Positions 15,239-26,875 of a stretch of 64,000 nucleotides of DNA are shown one piece after another. Below the pieces are notes generated by a model, which saw only the letters and a list, made by a program, of their open reading frames with translations, was not told where the DNA came from and did no database searches. This DNA is from Chionis minor (lineage: Eukaryota; Chordata; Aves; Charadriiformes; Chionididae). The DNA is taken from the NCBI GenBank assembly GCA_013398295.1, contig VZSF01002036.1, forward strand, positions 153,293 to 217,292. Reading direction: 5' to 3'. A program made the position numbers and the translations under genes. Positions within the stretch are counted from its first letter, which is position 1, and the number at the start of each line of letters is the position of its first letter.

Positions 15239-15261
15239 AGAGTTTCTATTGAAGAAACTCT
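15239..15261. repeat. Perfect 9-bp inverted repeat
   Basis: AGAGTTTCT (15239-15247) pairs exactly with AGAAACTCT (15253-15261) across a 5-base loop. It sits just upstream of a set of short direct repeats. Confidence 0.85.
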
Positions 15262-15295
15262 TTTATTGATGCGGAACTGTAACAAGAAGCACTCT

Positions 15296-15343
15296 AAATA
15301 GTGACAGGCTGCCGAATAGCAAGTGTTCAAATAGCGACAGACT
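15296..15343 (+). repeat. Short direct repeats, AATAGYGACA type
   Basis: AAATAGTGACAGGCT (15296-15310) and AAATAGCGACAGACT (15329-15343) match at 13 of 15 bases. A weaker third unit, GAATAGCAAG, sits midway near 15314. The spacing of about 16-17 bases is close to one and a half helical turns. This could be repeated binding sites or a small degenerate tandem duplication. Confidence 0.6.
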
Positions 15344-17080
15344 ATGATGTAATATTAAAATAGGTACCATTATCATCTATGTTTTTAACTCAATTTCAGT
15401 TATTTGAGCTTGGGTTTTGATTGTGTATAAAGAAGTTGCTTAAAATGGGCAGTATATTGAGTTCAAAGGATCCATACAGTTCATAAATTCTCCGGTGTCT
15501 ACTGGATTTTTCATCAGGGAGACTTCCAATAAAAATGATCTATTTTAGAAATAATATTGTTTAGTAGGTTGAAATGTGGTGTAATAAAATTAGACCTTCA
15601 GTCTTCTAAAGTTACTACTTAGATGGCACCCTTGGGATGGTAAAATGGCTGTATAAGCAGATGAATCAGACAGTTTCACTGATGGATACATTTGTCAGTC
15701 TCTGTTACAGATATAATATATTCTTATATCTGTAATCCTGACACTGTTACATCCAAATGAAATCAACATGAGGTTGTCATCTTTAAGCAAATATGTTAAG
15801 TGTTGTCTTTTGTGCTTTGGATTTGAAAGAAAGGGGCCCAAGGGAGCCAGCATCATGCAAATGGAACAAATCCCATTTCTTCTGAGCTGTGCTGTTTCCC
15901 CCTTCATGGCAGCTGGCTGTGTTATCTTTGTGTGTTTCTCTGAGTGCTGACAATTCTTTCAGTGATCTAAGTTAGGGCACATTAGAAAGTGGAAGCAGCT
16001 GTCTGTCGTTATACTGAGAGACGTGTTTGCTCTACTGCAAAGATGAAGGACCATGAATCCTTGACACACTCTCTCCCCCCTCCCCCTTTACTTTCCAACA
16101 TGATCAACATTCAGACGCACAGATTGTCTGCTTGGACAGTTTTTTGTTCTGACTGACAGCATCTGGCATAGACAAATTTAAAAATACATAGCATGCCATG
16201 CTTGGAATTGGAACATCCCTTCTTTATTAATCTTCTCATTTAAACCATTCATTTACATTTCAAGAAAGGTTACAGCTTGATATGGTTGAAACATTTATTT
16301 TAAATGAATAACCTCCTAATGAAATACCTTGAATGAGCACCAAACAGTCAGTGTTCATTAAAAATTACACCTGATTAGGATGGCCTTGGAACTGTTGCGA
16401 AGTCATAAGATTTCCCCATTGTCTCAAGCCATAATGAAAAAAAAAAAAAGAATTTTTTGTGTGTGTGTGTAAATTTTTATTTTTTTTTTACCACGGAGCT
16501 AAATGAGAATGGTGCTTTCACTTGCAACCCCCCCATCATTTTCAAGAGTACCATGTTATGTATGAAGCAGTAGCCTTAAAAATGCTATTTGTCTAATTAA
16601 ATCTGGTTTTGCTGGAACAATACATTTGAAGGAAATGTCTAAATAGTGTTTTGTTTTGTTCTGCTAAGGCATTTATGATTTGAGAGACAAGATGCTTTAT
16701 GATTTGATGGAATCTGAAATCCTATATGTTTATTTATCTGCTGAGAAGTATTCACATGTTTGTATACAATACTTTACTCGTAAAACAGAACTGAAATGGT
16801 GGACCACCCACTAAAATGTTTATGCACGCGCACATGCACATATGCACACGTACATTCTGTGCACTCTCATCTTCATGATCCAGGTTAGCAACGCAGACAC
16901 GCTTGTCTAGCATTTATGTAAAAATAATATGAAAATTGGCTGCACCAGTCAGAATATGGACTTTGAGTCCAGGGAGAGAGGAAGAAAAACCTCTTCTTGT
17001 ACTAGGCATTTTAGATGCTTTATATCACTGTGGATTGCAGCTTTAACTACTCGCAGTACAGAAAAAAAAATCTTCCGGAA

Positions 17081-17092
17081 GGGGGGGGGGGG
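17081..17092 (+). repeat. G12 tract
   Basis: Twelve consecutive G followed by AACCCCC, so the local sequence can pair back on itself. Homopolymer only; no gene context. Confidence 0.9.
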
Positions 17093-18035
17093 AACCCCCA
17101 GTATTATAATAAAATAGAGGACTGTTCAAGTGCTTGGCAGTAAATATGTAAAACAAGTATCCTGGCTTATTTGGAGAGGAAAGAGATGCTGTAGCAGACA
17201 GGCTCAATTAACAATTGTAAGCAGGAGAGGACTTGTATTCCTTCGGTAAATGTAGGAGAGGTCATTTGCTTTAGGATAAATTCTGACAAATTTCACATAG
17301 ATATAAAGGCTGGAATAAATATGACAAAAGATTTTCAGTTTTACATCAAGCATTTTGTATTTGCAGTGGCCACTTAAAATTTTTTCTCAGTGAATAATTT
17401 CTTTCTTATTAATGTTTTCCTGAATAATATATTTTTCAATTAATTGACTGTGAAACAAGCATTTTGGGACAATAGGAATTTTAATACGGGCTTGAAATAT
17501 CATTTACGATTTTTTAAAAATTCTTGGTAATGCCTAATCTATTTTTCTTTTTCTGGAGGAAGCACTAAGATGGTAAGTTTTCAGCACAGGTTTTACTGTG
17601 CTAGTTATGTGTAATCATAAAAGAGAAATCAAAATTTATTTTAAGTGAAATCACATTTTTTTCCCCCACAAACTGTTCCATTTATATGATAAACTTCTAT
17701 TTTGATTTTTTTTTTTAATGACTAGTTACAAAGGCTTGTACCGATATGCATCTGTAAGCAAACTGGGAATAGGTTAGAGAACACAATTCCCTGGTGTAAA
17801 AAGCAAGGTTTAGCAGTAATGCTTTTAATCTGGACTTGTAGAGGATTCGGGAGCATCCATAGATCTGCTTCAGTAATTACCATACCCCAAGTGGCACTGG
17901 AAGAGACATTTGCCTAAAAACTTGATGTCTTCATTACACTGTTTACATTTTAATTAGAAACATGAAAATTAGTGATTCATACGGACAACTATAGTTTAAG
18001 TGGGTTTGCTCACCATCCAATAAATCATAGAGGGG

Positions 18036-18066
18036 AAAAAAAAAAAAAAGGGGGGGGGGGGGGGGG
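18036..18066 (+). repeat. A14-G17 homopurine tract at gap edge
   Basis: Fourteen A followed immediately by seventeen G. The G run can form quadruplex structures and is the likely cause of the assembly break that follows five bases later. Confidence 0.95.
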
Positions 18067-18071
18067 AGAAG

Positions 18072-18197
18072 NNNNNNNNNNNNNNNNNNNNNNNNNNNNN
18101 NNNNNNNNNNNNNNNNNNNNNNNNNNNNNNNNNNNNNNNNNNNNNNNNNNNNNNNNNNNNNNNNNNNNNNNNNNNNNNNNNNNNNNNNNNNNNNNNN
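18072..18197. other. Assembly gap (126 N)
   Basis: An unsequenced stretch of 126 N. The left flank is A14 (18036-18049) followed directly by G17 (18050-18066). The right flank is C-rich (ACACCCCCCCCACCCCC). Reading frames that seem to cross the gap are artefacts of the N run. The missing bases are probably low-complexity, guanine-rich on the plus strand to the left and cytosine-rich to the right. Confidence 0.99.
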
Positions 18198-18744
18198 CAC
18201 ACCCCCCCCACCCCCAACCTGCATCTGCAAGCAACAAACCCTCTCAAATCTTACAGTTGTAATAAAGAGCTTACTAGGAATCATTCATGGGAATAATGTG
18301 TTGGCATTAGAAGCTGGTTAAAATGTGGTTTTTAATTTTATCAGAGACGAAATTTCCATGTAAATTAGCGAAGGTTAATTTTAAAGATAACGCTACTTGC
18401 ACACAGTATTACATGTATGCGACTGGTGTATGTATAGGATAGCATATGTAGCCTCTGTGCGTGCATATGTATAGAACTGTAGCTGTATTAAGGAGAAGAA
18501 TTGGTGTAGGAATATTTTGGCAGCGCTGAGCACTATGTATGGCTGCAGAGAAGCCAGTTTTGCCCGTTTCAGTATGTCTCCATAAATACGTGTAAACATT
18601 TGTATAGCCGCACAGAGAGATGTATATGTACAGACACACACGTGCCGGCACAGGGAGACAAGTAAGGATGCGTTGGTAATTTCCCCCGGAATTTTGCATG
18701 TACCTGTCAGCACCAGTGGCCTAAAACCACTCTGTCCAGGAGTG

Positions 18745-18950
18745 ATGGGGAGAAGCAGCGGTGCCTGTCAGTGCCCCTGCCTGAGTCAGCAGCATGTCCA
18801 GTGCCTGCGCTGGGCGACAGTCACTCATCCAGCCCAGCCCTCCCGGGGGGCCGCCGGCCTCCTCCGCACCGAGGAGAATGACCCCTCTGTCTGGCACGCT
18901 CAAGATCCCGAATCGCACCGCATCGGTGTGCGAGTTCAAATCCCTACTCC
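18745..18950. promoter_or_regulatory. Short CpG-dense, GC-rich patch
   Basis: About fourteen CpG dinucleotides occur in roughly 200 bases, including CCGGGGGGCCGCCGGCC and a string of six CpGs in the 45 bases before 18945. The flanks are AT-rich and CpG-poor. It is shorter than a typical promoter CpG island. A 198-codon reading frame runs through it (18673-19269) but shows no recognisable domain and looks like a by-product of GC content. It could be an orphan CpG island, an alternative promoter, or a GC-rich repeat relic. Confidence 0.35.
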
Positions 18951-19045
18951 TAAAGGCAGAGCTGGGATTCCAGCTAATGACTCAGAGATACAGAGGGTCA
19001 ATGCACTGGTGATCTGGAGTACTGAGCCATCGCGCCAGCTTAGTT
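18926..19045. repeat. Possible decayed tRNA-type SINE
   Basis: The stretch contains GAGTTCAAATCCCTACTCC, which resembles an RNA polymerase III B box plus flank, followed by AGGCAGAGCTGGGATTCCAG. That order resembles an old amniote repeat with TTCAAATCCCTGCTC followed by AGGCAGAGCAGGGACTTGAA. The segment cannot fold into a tRNA T-arm because the stem halves do not pair, so it is not a tRNA gene. The remainder is too diverged to align by hand. Confidence 0.35.
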
Positions 19046-20037
19046 GTACTTTTTTCTTTTTTTCCCTCCCCTTCCATAACTCACTGTCTTACCCTCCACG
19101 TTTCTACCCCCGTTCCCTTCTGAGAAAAGTGATGATATGCAAAATTGCGTTTCTTCTTCTAAGAATACTTTATGGGTCATATTCCTTTGGATTTCAGTTT
19201 GGTCCGATTGATTTTAAAAAAAATGTTTTGCTTGGAGGGGCACGGGGGAATTGTTTTCTACACTATTAACTTCGTGTTATGTTAGTTCCATATAAGCTGT
19301 TTTGGGCATTATGCAAATAATACATGGATAACCAATTTCTTTGGATGGGAGAATGAGCCTCGGTAGCAATAAGCAAAAACTTGTTGGTCTAATATTAACA
19401 TCTTGCTCTTTAACCAAAAATAAAGAGGTTTCCTTCTCCCTTGCTTTTTAGTGGATTTCTTTTTCTTAGAGTCCTTAAGGTTTGTAGGATAATCTTTTTC
19501 CAGAACTCTCATCTGCCTTCTGTTATTTTCTTTATGTATATATATATGTGAATAGGTACCTATATATTTATAATTCTCCCTGTGTACCTCAGATTTTTAG
19601 ACAGTACATGATATACATGAGAATAAGCATTTTATAAAGATGTTTCACATTTGCCAATAAGTATCGTATTTTTTGTTCTTTCATCATTCAAGGGATATTT
19701 CTGAGCCAGAGAATAAGTAAACGCAGGTGTATCTTGTGGCTATTTTAATGCTTTATGTAAGCATTTCACATGCCAAAACCAGACAATCGTGTCTCTCCTT
19801 TGCATTTGTTTTAATGTTAAAATAATGGTTCAGTTTATGTCAAACACTTTCATTTCATCTGAAGATTTGTTTTCCTTTTTCATAATCTCAATTTTTATCA
19901 AAAGTTATTAGTACCATCTCTAATTCCCGGTAATTTGGTAGCCCTGCAATTAAGTAACTTGGGCACGCACTTTGTAGTGCGATTGACTTAGTGACAGTAC
20001 TCTGTCTTCATTTGTTCTGGTGTTTCTTTTCTTTTCC

Positions 20038-20054
20038 TTTTTTTTTTTTTTTTT
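20038..20054. repeat. T17 tract
   Basis: T homopolymer preceded by a CTTTTCTTTTCC pyrimidine stretch. Confidence 0.85.
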
Positions 20055-20419
20055 GTTAAAACCCATCTTTTCGGTTCTAGGCGTGTTATAAATGCGACTA
20101 AACAGAACTGTCTACATCTGCAAAGACAGAAACATGCTGCTTGCTTGTACGTACTGCAAAATTCTAATAGTTTAGTGCTATCTGTTAAATTCAGTGTGCT
20201 TTTTGCATTGTGGCACGGAACAGTTGTGCTGTGAGGGAAAGCTGGCTGCCTGCCAGCCATCGACTATGAAATCCCGGGTACCTGAGAGCTTATCAGTTCT
20301 TTTGCTTTGTAAAAGAAAAAGTGATGAAAATGTTGGTAAACTGCCATGAAGGTTTAAGGCTGCTGGAATAAGGAGCCGTGTAATCAGATTGGAAAATGGA
20401 GCTTGAGATTCTCTGCATG

Positions 20420-20830
20420 GGAAGCAGTCGGCTGTGGACCTACCGAGATGCTGTGCAAGTGCCCGAGCTGACCACTTTGTTAGCAAATCAGCTTGTTTGC
20501 TGCAGCAGCAGGGTGGAATAGGCTGGTCCTTGTGGTGGTATGTAACGCGAGTCATATGTCTTGCTTTGCGCAATGTAATCAGCTTGCAATTAGCTCACTC
20601 TACATTAACCTTCTTGATATTTTTCCCTTTTGTAAGACTGTGCACTTTAAACAATTAGCTATAGAAAGTAATCCTTCAAGCAAATCAAAGCAATCCTTTA
20701 ATTTTATCACCCTGCTGAAAAAGTATCAGGTGGTCAACTGGTCTTCATCAGCTGCTGGAAATTCTCAGGCTTACTGTAGCGTGGAGAGGTTCTTTAACCC
20801 ATTCACATTTAGAAAAATGTCAAGACTTTA
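20420..20830. promoter_or_regulatory. Complex single-copy block (candidate conserved noncoding element)
   Basis: About 400 bases of high-complexity sequence without homopolymers, including TTGCGCAATGTAATCAGC (a C/EBP-like TTGCGCAAT), GCAATTAGCTCA and CAGGTGGTCAACTGGTC (two E-boxes). Several short frames cross it on both strands, none protein-like. The enhancer reading is inference from texture only. Confidence 0.2.
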
Positions 20831-21976
20831 TATTTCTCATATAATATAATGCTGCATCATGACGCTGCAATTGGAATTGTTTTAATGAAAAGCCTTGGGA
20901 GAGCCCTTTCCTATACAGACAGCTTTTACGCTTCTGTTTGTTTAGGCATTTCCATACACTACCTCTCAGAAAGCTTTGATGACACAGCCACTTGTACTGA
21001 TAATTCCACTGCTTCACCTCCAGTGAACTTGATTCACGAAGCTTGGAGAGAACAAGGCTATCGTTGCTGATCTTGTGCGTTGCTTTTTAATCCTCAAAAT
21101 AAAAGCCAGATAATGTGAAAATGTGTGTGGCAGGCAAACTTCCTTTGGGTAGGAGAGTAAAAGTTTTAATGCCATTTGTGCAAATGTGGAAGCTTGAAGT
21201 TTAGCTAGGGAAAACAAAACTTAATTCAAATTAAGAGTGCAGAACACGATCTGGCTTACCCACCCCAAAGTTCTTTTGTCTATTTGATAGTTTTGGGTTT
21301 TATTACAGGCTTGAATTTTCCAGACTCGTTCTGTAAAACATGTGATTATTTATACCATGGTGATATAGTATAATGGGAATATGCCTGGTATTTCACGTAG
21401 AAGTTTGCTTCTATTTAAGTAATTGTTTGACGTGCCTTGCTGATTTCTAAACTTAAATCACTCAACAGTTATGCTCATATGAATAAGAGCAGTGAAATTA
21501 GTGACAAAAATGTTTACGAATAATAATGCTGTGCATGAGCCTTATTCATATTACATTCATTATGTGAAAATAAATACTGTGGGTTATTTAAGGCTGTAAT
21601 GAACAAAGTGATCTGAAACTCCTGTCCAGATATTTTGTTTAGAAGACATTGGAAAGGGTCAGCAGCTGCTTTGCTTCCCCCCACAAAAAGTCATTTCAGT
21701 CATTTCATTGAATTCCAGTAGATCAGAGCAATAAACTGAATTTATAATGTGTGATCTGCTTTTACCAATGATATCTGTGAAAGCAGTATTGACTGGCTGT
21801 GTTAAAGTCATCTTTTATCTCTCTTTGGAGAATGTGAGCATGTTTTGAAAATACAAAGCCAGATCCTACTAATCATACTACATTTATCGTATTTTAATGT
21901 TGGCTTTGGCTTAGTTTTAATATGTATAAAAATTCCGGAATTTATGTGCACATCTGTTTTCTCTGTGGCCCAATTT

Positions 21977-22009
21977 AAAAAAAAAAAAAAAAGGAAAAAA
22001 AAAAAAAAT
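21977..22009. repeat. A-rich tract
   Basis: Two long A runs separated by GG, about 33 bases in all. A simple repeat, possibly an old poly(A) tail. The upstream sequence is not recognised as a retroelement. Confidence 0.85.
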
Positions 22010-23519
22010 AACCTGCATACATCTTATGCTGCAAAGATCTACTTTATATTCTTTTAGAGGACAAACTCCATTAGATATGCACTTACTGTACATTGGATTG
22101 TAAATCTTACAATTTAATGGTAATTCAGTGAGCAGTTATTGCTTCTGTGGCCTTTTTTCTTTCTTTTTTGTCCCATCTCACTTGTGAAATAGGGTTACCC
22201 TTTACAAGTGTCACATCCATAGATTCATCTTTTGTACTCTATAGTTGTTCCTAGTGCATCATTCTAAGTGAAAAGAAAAATAGGAAGCCAAAGCTACAGG
22301 AGGGGCATTGGGGGAGGGGGGTCTATACATAGAAATACAGCATATAGTAGCAGAAAGACCAAGGCAGTTTAGCATCAATCTAACAGATTAAAATTTTGCT
22401 GTAAAGGTACATTTTCTTTAACCTCATTCTCATTCGTTTTTCCATACCACTGTAGCTCGCATTTGAATTCCCAGGAAGCAGAAATGGTGTCTTAATGATA
22501 CGAGCCTTTTTCCCTTGCTTACACTGTTAATACTCTTATCCCTTTTCTGATATGAAATACTTTTTGTAGAAACAATATACACATTTGTAAAGAAATTATA
22601 AAAGGATTCTCCTTTTGAAGATAATGAGTTCTCTTCAGGAACTGCAGGTTACATGGAACACAAATGAGCTCTAAGTGGAGGGATTTAAAGTCCTGCTACA
22701 GCATTTAATTTCTTGAGGAAAGGAGTTCAGTTCAAGGTTAGCCTGTTATTGTGGCACTGGCAACTACTTCTCTCATTCCTGTTCTTCTGCCAGCAGTACC
22801 GCACAAAAGGCAGTCATTTTTATTTAATACGTAGGGAGGTATTAATCACTGCAGTGTTTTCTTGCAAAAATTTGTCTTATCAAATTCATTGTTTCACCAC
22901 TCATGACAATAATAGGTGTTTAATTACTCAATAAGAGCAGTTTATAGATTCCATTTTTCCTGTTTGCTGGACAAATGGTATTGATTTTGTACTTTGATGC
23001 AACATGAAACTGTATTAAACACAATTAGAATTCTAAGGCTGGCAATGCGTATCAGTTATGGTAACTGAGCTCCTTGCTAAAGAAACTGTATCTTCCAAAT
23101 TTTCACTACAAGTAAATTCCCAGGAGAAGAAAAGATCTTTAAGGACACTCTTTTTATTATATGAGTTCTTGGTGTGTATTTTCTTGTTTTTCACTAGCAT
23201 TTATGATTGCCACAAATTTTAGATATTCAAGACAAATAGTTTATGTAATATTTTTTTCAGATAGTGATCCCTTTATAGTGGTAATAAGTTGTGCACATTC
23301 CAACCTCCTCAACAATTTTGCCATTGTCTCATCCTACCTTCATGCCATACTTATGAACAAGATTTCTTGTGTGAAAAATAAAAATGATGTTGTACCCCAA
23401 GCTTGAGTTTGGACAGTAAAAATTTATGAGACTAGGGAAGACAGCAGACTTCTTTTTCTATTTTTCCTAGAGCTTTCAGTTTGCTTCAAAGGGTGACTAT
23501 TAAGCCACATGTGGGTTTT

Positions 23520-23562
23520 TCTTTTCTTGTTTTTTTCTTTCTTTTTTTTTTTTTCTTTCTTC
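23520..23562. repeat. Polypyrimidine (T/C) tract
   Basis: About 40 bases, nearly all T with scattered C and two G. Low complexity. Confidence 0.8.
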
Positions 23563-24897
23563 TTGTTATTTTTAGTGATGGTTATTATCCTACTGTCTTT
23601 CATGGCATGTTATTGATCTATCAATATCTGCATAGGCTTAAACCCTCTCTTCAGGTAGGATTTTAGCTGGTTTGCAAAAGTTGCACTGCCAAAATAATTG
23701 TTTAACGCTTCCTTTGTGGGTCAGTACACTCTTAATTACAATCCTTTTCTGCTCCTGGTGCTTTTGTAACAATTTCCAATGGGGAGTGTTTAAAGTTTTC
23801 TTATTTCTGTGTTTGTTTTTGTTTTCAAAGAGTCAGAATTAAAAAGCATGAGCTGAAGGTGAACATACTCAAGTATCTGTATCTGAATCAAGAAAAGAAG
23901 AATGATTCCTGTCAATGTGCATTCCGCTGTACAAACTTGTTTAAGTAACCAAGTCTTTGATATTTTGATGCTTGTTAGGTTCAAGCTTCTGGGGAAATAT
24001 ATTAGATAAAATCCTTAGTGTACAATTCCTACTTTTTCTTTGTATTAGTTTTATTTCCAGCTTCTGCGTGGAGCCTATATTTTCTCCTCATTTAGCTCAG
24101 TTTGGATAGTTCTGGAAAATACAGATGGAATTTATGAAAAATGTAGCTTGATTGTACAATATTTTCGAAGGAAATGTCACAGACGGGGGCATGTATGTTA
24201 ATTTTTCCTGCATCTAAATGCTTTCAAAGCACATTTGAAATAGGGAAAGAAAATGCAAGTGTTTGAAATATCCTTTGAATTGCTTATGTAGGTGTGGTGT
24301 GTGCTTGTTGGCGAGCGTGGTTAGTATCAAGAAAAAATCCATTGTTTAATCACCTTTTTTTAAAGGAAGCAGTATTTTTGCTCCCTTCTTTGGAATCTGT
24401 TTGTATTGCACAATTTCACAATATGTGCATTAATATACTTACATTCATGGTTTTGTTCCAGTTTTTTCAAATCTTTCACAGAGTATTCCCCAAACTCTGA
24501 CAAGCTCCAATTCCTTATTTAAGCTTACTTTAAGAGCTTTGGTGGGACTACTCGTGCTTAAACCTAAGGACATGCTTAACTGCTTTGCTGGGTCAAACTT
24601 TATACTGGGTGGCCCTTCTTGTTTCCCCTTTCAGACAAATGATTTATTTCCTATGTGTTCTGAATAACTTAGGCACCAATGGCTCATTCCATTATTTGTG
24701 GTTTAGGTGGTGGCTTAGGTGTTCTTCACTTTATGAAAATCAATACAAATTTCAATTACGCAAACAGCAGGTAAGGCATTAAAATTAAAAGGATGTAGGA
24801 CGCACGTTCTAATCTGCGGTGATGTCTCAGCTATCCAGATGTTATGGAAAAATTGAATAAATGTAAGCGGGATTCTGAATAATTGAATATATTGTTC

Positions 24898-25173
24898 TTA
24901 TTTATTTGGATTACTGTAGCACTTAGAGGTCTCAACCAAGATGGTGACCTTGTTGTGCTGGTATTGTAAAAACATGTAGTGAGAGACTGTTCTGCGTCAG
25001 AGAGGTTACATTCTAAATAGCTGAGACGGACAAAGGTTAATAGGGACACAAAGAGGCGCTGAAATGTGAAGAGACTTGCCCAAGGTCATATAGCAGGTCA
25101 GTAGCAGAGCTACGAGTTAAGCCTACATCTCCGGACTCCTATTGCAGTGTCCTATACACTAGATTGCCTCCCC
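24898..25173 (-). mobile_element. MIR-type (CORE) SINE, ancient amniote copy
   Basis: The plus strand matches the reverse complement of an amniote MIR-family SINE over most of its length. It opens with an ACTGTAGCACTTAGAGGTCT block and an AACCAAGATGGTGACC block. A TTGTGCTGG block and a TTACATTCTAAATAG block follow. Then come the highly characteristic GACTTGCCCAAGGTCATATA, a CAGGTCAGTAGCAGAGCTA block, and a CACTAGATTGCCTCCCC end. In mammals and reptiles the counterpart reads ACTTGCCCAAGGTCACACAG and so on. Such copies date to early amniotes and survive in birds only as diverged relics. This one is unusually complete at nearly 280 bases. The subfamily (MIR1_Amn-like) is inferred from memory, not from a search. 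Confidence 0.82.
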
Positions 25174-25839
25174 AATGATTAAACTATCTGCCTTTAGTAG
25201 CTATTGAGGGAAGTAATTGTCTTTGATTTAGCAAGGAATTTTGGACAGTGACATTTGACTGCGTTTCTACTCAGTTCTTTCGTGTCGTAGAAAATATAGG
25301 CATATAATTCAATAATATGGGAAAGCAACATTAAAGCATGACTTCTATTTTGCCCCACTTATTACAAATTTAGTAAATACTTTCTGAGAGGTTGACACAG
25401 TTTCATAGAACGTTAGCTGCAACTGCTGGTGTCTCTTGCTGTTTACGCACGTATTTGCTTTTCAGGTGTAGCGTACAAAATCAGAGGTAGGGCTAACCAC
25501 CTTGATTGGCTCTCAGGGAATAATGTTTTAATTACTTCGGCCAAGCCATCCTGGAGCCTGTATCCTCCTTATGACAGTTCACTTCAGAAGCTACACTGCT
25601 TCATTTCAGTAACTTTATTACCATTTGGCTCAGAGATTGCTATTTCGCCTTGGCCACAGATTTCATCAGTTGCCCGGTTCACCTTTGTCCACACTATACT
25701 TGTGAAATGACCTGCTCCTTTAGTGCTTGTCAATAGTAAATTGCTGCATCCTCAGTGTCCAGGCTGAAGCACAGTAAAGAACACAACTCTTTATTAAATT
25801 ACTGGATTTTACACTTATTTTTTTTGGATTAAACCTGAA

Positions 25840-26200
25840 TGTGAAAAGTCTTAATTACCATTTAATACCAAGTAATTAAAGCACTAGCCAGGGTCAACTA
25901 TATAAAGCACATCAGTTTGAACTGCCACCTGATTAATAGGCTTGGTGATATAAAAAGTTCAGCACAAAAGCATGCTCTGCCAGGGTCACTGCTTTAATAG
26001 CTGTGGAAAGTGCAGTTTTTGCTGTAATTCTGTTCTAACAATTGGATCAAAATAATAATTTGTGAGGTGTTCATGGTTGGCTTCTCCAGCGTGACGTCAG
26101 GTGAATTATTTGAATTTGACATCAGTTAAATTGGTTTTGTGAGATATATTGATGAGTAAACCGGTTTAGCTTGGATCTTTTAATTTCATTTACATTCTTC
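25840..26200. promoter_or_regulatory. AT-rich block with a perfect CRE (candidate conserved noncoding element)
   Basis: This high-complexity block carries TTAATTACCATTTAATACC and AAGTAATTAAAGC (homeodomain-type cores). It also has the full palindromic cAMP response element TGACGTCA at 26092-26099, followed by CAGGTGAATT. No open frame of note. Regulatory function is inferred from motif content. Confidence 0.25.
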
Positions 26201-26780
26201 CAAGCGAACCATCAAGTGTAATTTTTTTCCAGCCTTCTCTTCCAGATGAGCGCTAAGTTTAGGGAAGGGTAGAAGGTGTAACGTGCATCAGTGGTGTGTG
26301 TATATTTTCATCTGTTTACATACAAACCATCATTGATTTATTGTAGCTCAGGTGGTGCACGCACTTAGGTGTGTGTTTGCCTGTGAAGGTGTGTTTGGGA
26401 GTGGGTGCATGCAGACTTATACTGAATAGTTGGCTTAATAGCTGTGGTTTTGTATTCCTATATAAATATATATATCTATATATCTTTCTCCCCATATTGT
26501 ATTCTGTTATGAATGCTTTCCCTGCGCCGTGCTTAGCCCCAGAGGCTCTGGTCTGCAGGATCATTTGAAAATTGTGCTGTGTTCACATTTAATATAGTGG
26601 GGGTTTGTTTTGTTTTTTAAACACTTAACTGTTTATTGATAGGGCCTGGGCAAACTGCTGCACCTTCAGAGGACTCAATTAGCTTTCGCCGGGCTCGGTG
26701 TGTGTGCAGCAGGCAGCCCGGGCATTAGCAATTGCAGGATGGGAGCCATAATGATCTTCACCTCCTGACGGCTCCGTGAA

Positions 26781-26875
26781 CATTAATTTTGACAACACCC
26801 TACAAAGTAGGTAAGCGTGGTTATCCCCACTTTATTACTGAGGCCTCAAGAGGAAGGATTAAAGCCTCGATCCCA
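26781..26875 (-). mobile_element. MIR-type SINE fragment
   Basis: The plus strand holds ACAACACCCTACAAAGTAGG, then a TTATCCCCACTTTATTACTG block with GAGGCCTCAAGAGGAAGG after it. This is the order of the reverse complement of the 3' part of MIR (ACAACCCTATGAGGTAGG, TTATCCCCATTTTACAGATG, GAGGCACAGAGAGG). The core block (CTTGCCCAAGGTCA) is not seen, so only a fragment of about 95 bases survives. Limits are approximate. Confidence 0.62.

Larger units (their letters stand above)
18..18035. other. Noncoding AT-rich sequence
   Basis: Apart from the listed tracts, inverted repeats and the motif-dense block at 2.5-3.0 kb, I see no gene, RNA gene or recognisable transposon. Reading frames are all under 153 codons, overlap on both strands, lack domains and do not form a series. 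The plus strand carries more long T-tracts than A-tracts, as seen in introns transcribed from the plus strand, but this is weak. Confidence 0.7.
19046..24897. other. Noncoding AT-rich sequence
   Basis: Only homopolymer tracts and the candidate conserved block at 20.4-20.8 kb stand out. No protein domain, RNA gene or transposon recognised. Short AT dinucleotide stretches occur at 19.53-19.57 kb. Confidence 0.7.

Noticed and set aside
17943..18284. Frames with long X runs
   Set aside because: They exist only because the 126-N gap contains no stop codons.
18931..18960. tRNA gene suggested by a B-box-like GAGTTCAAATCCC
   Set aside because: The T-arm stem does not pair, and no acceptor stem or anticodon arm is found in the expected positions.
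18673..19269. 198-codon plus-strand frame
   Set aside because: It is the longest uninterrupted ATG frame away from transposons, but it runs through a GC-rich CpG patch, has no domain, and its second half is Phe/Leu/Ser from T-rich DNA.
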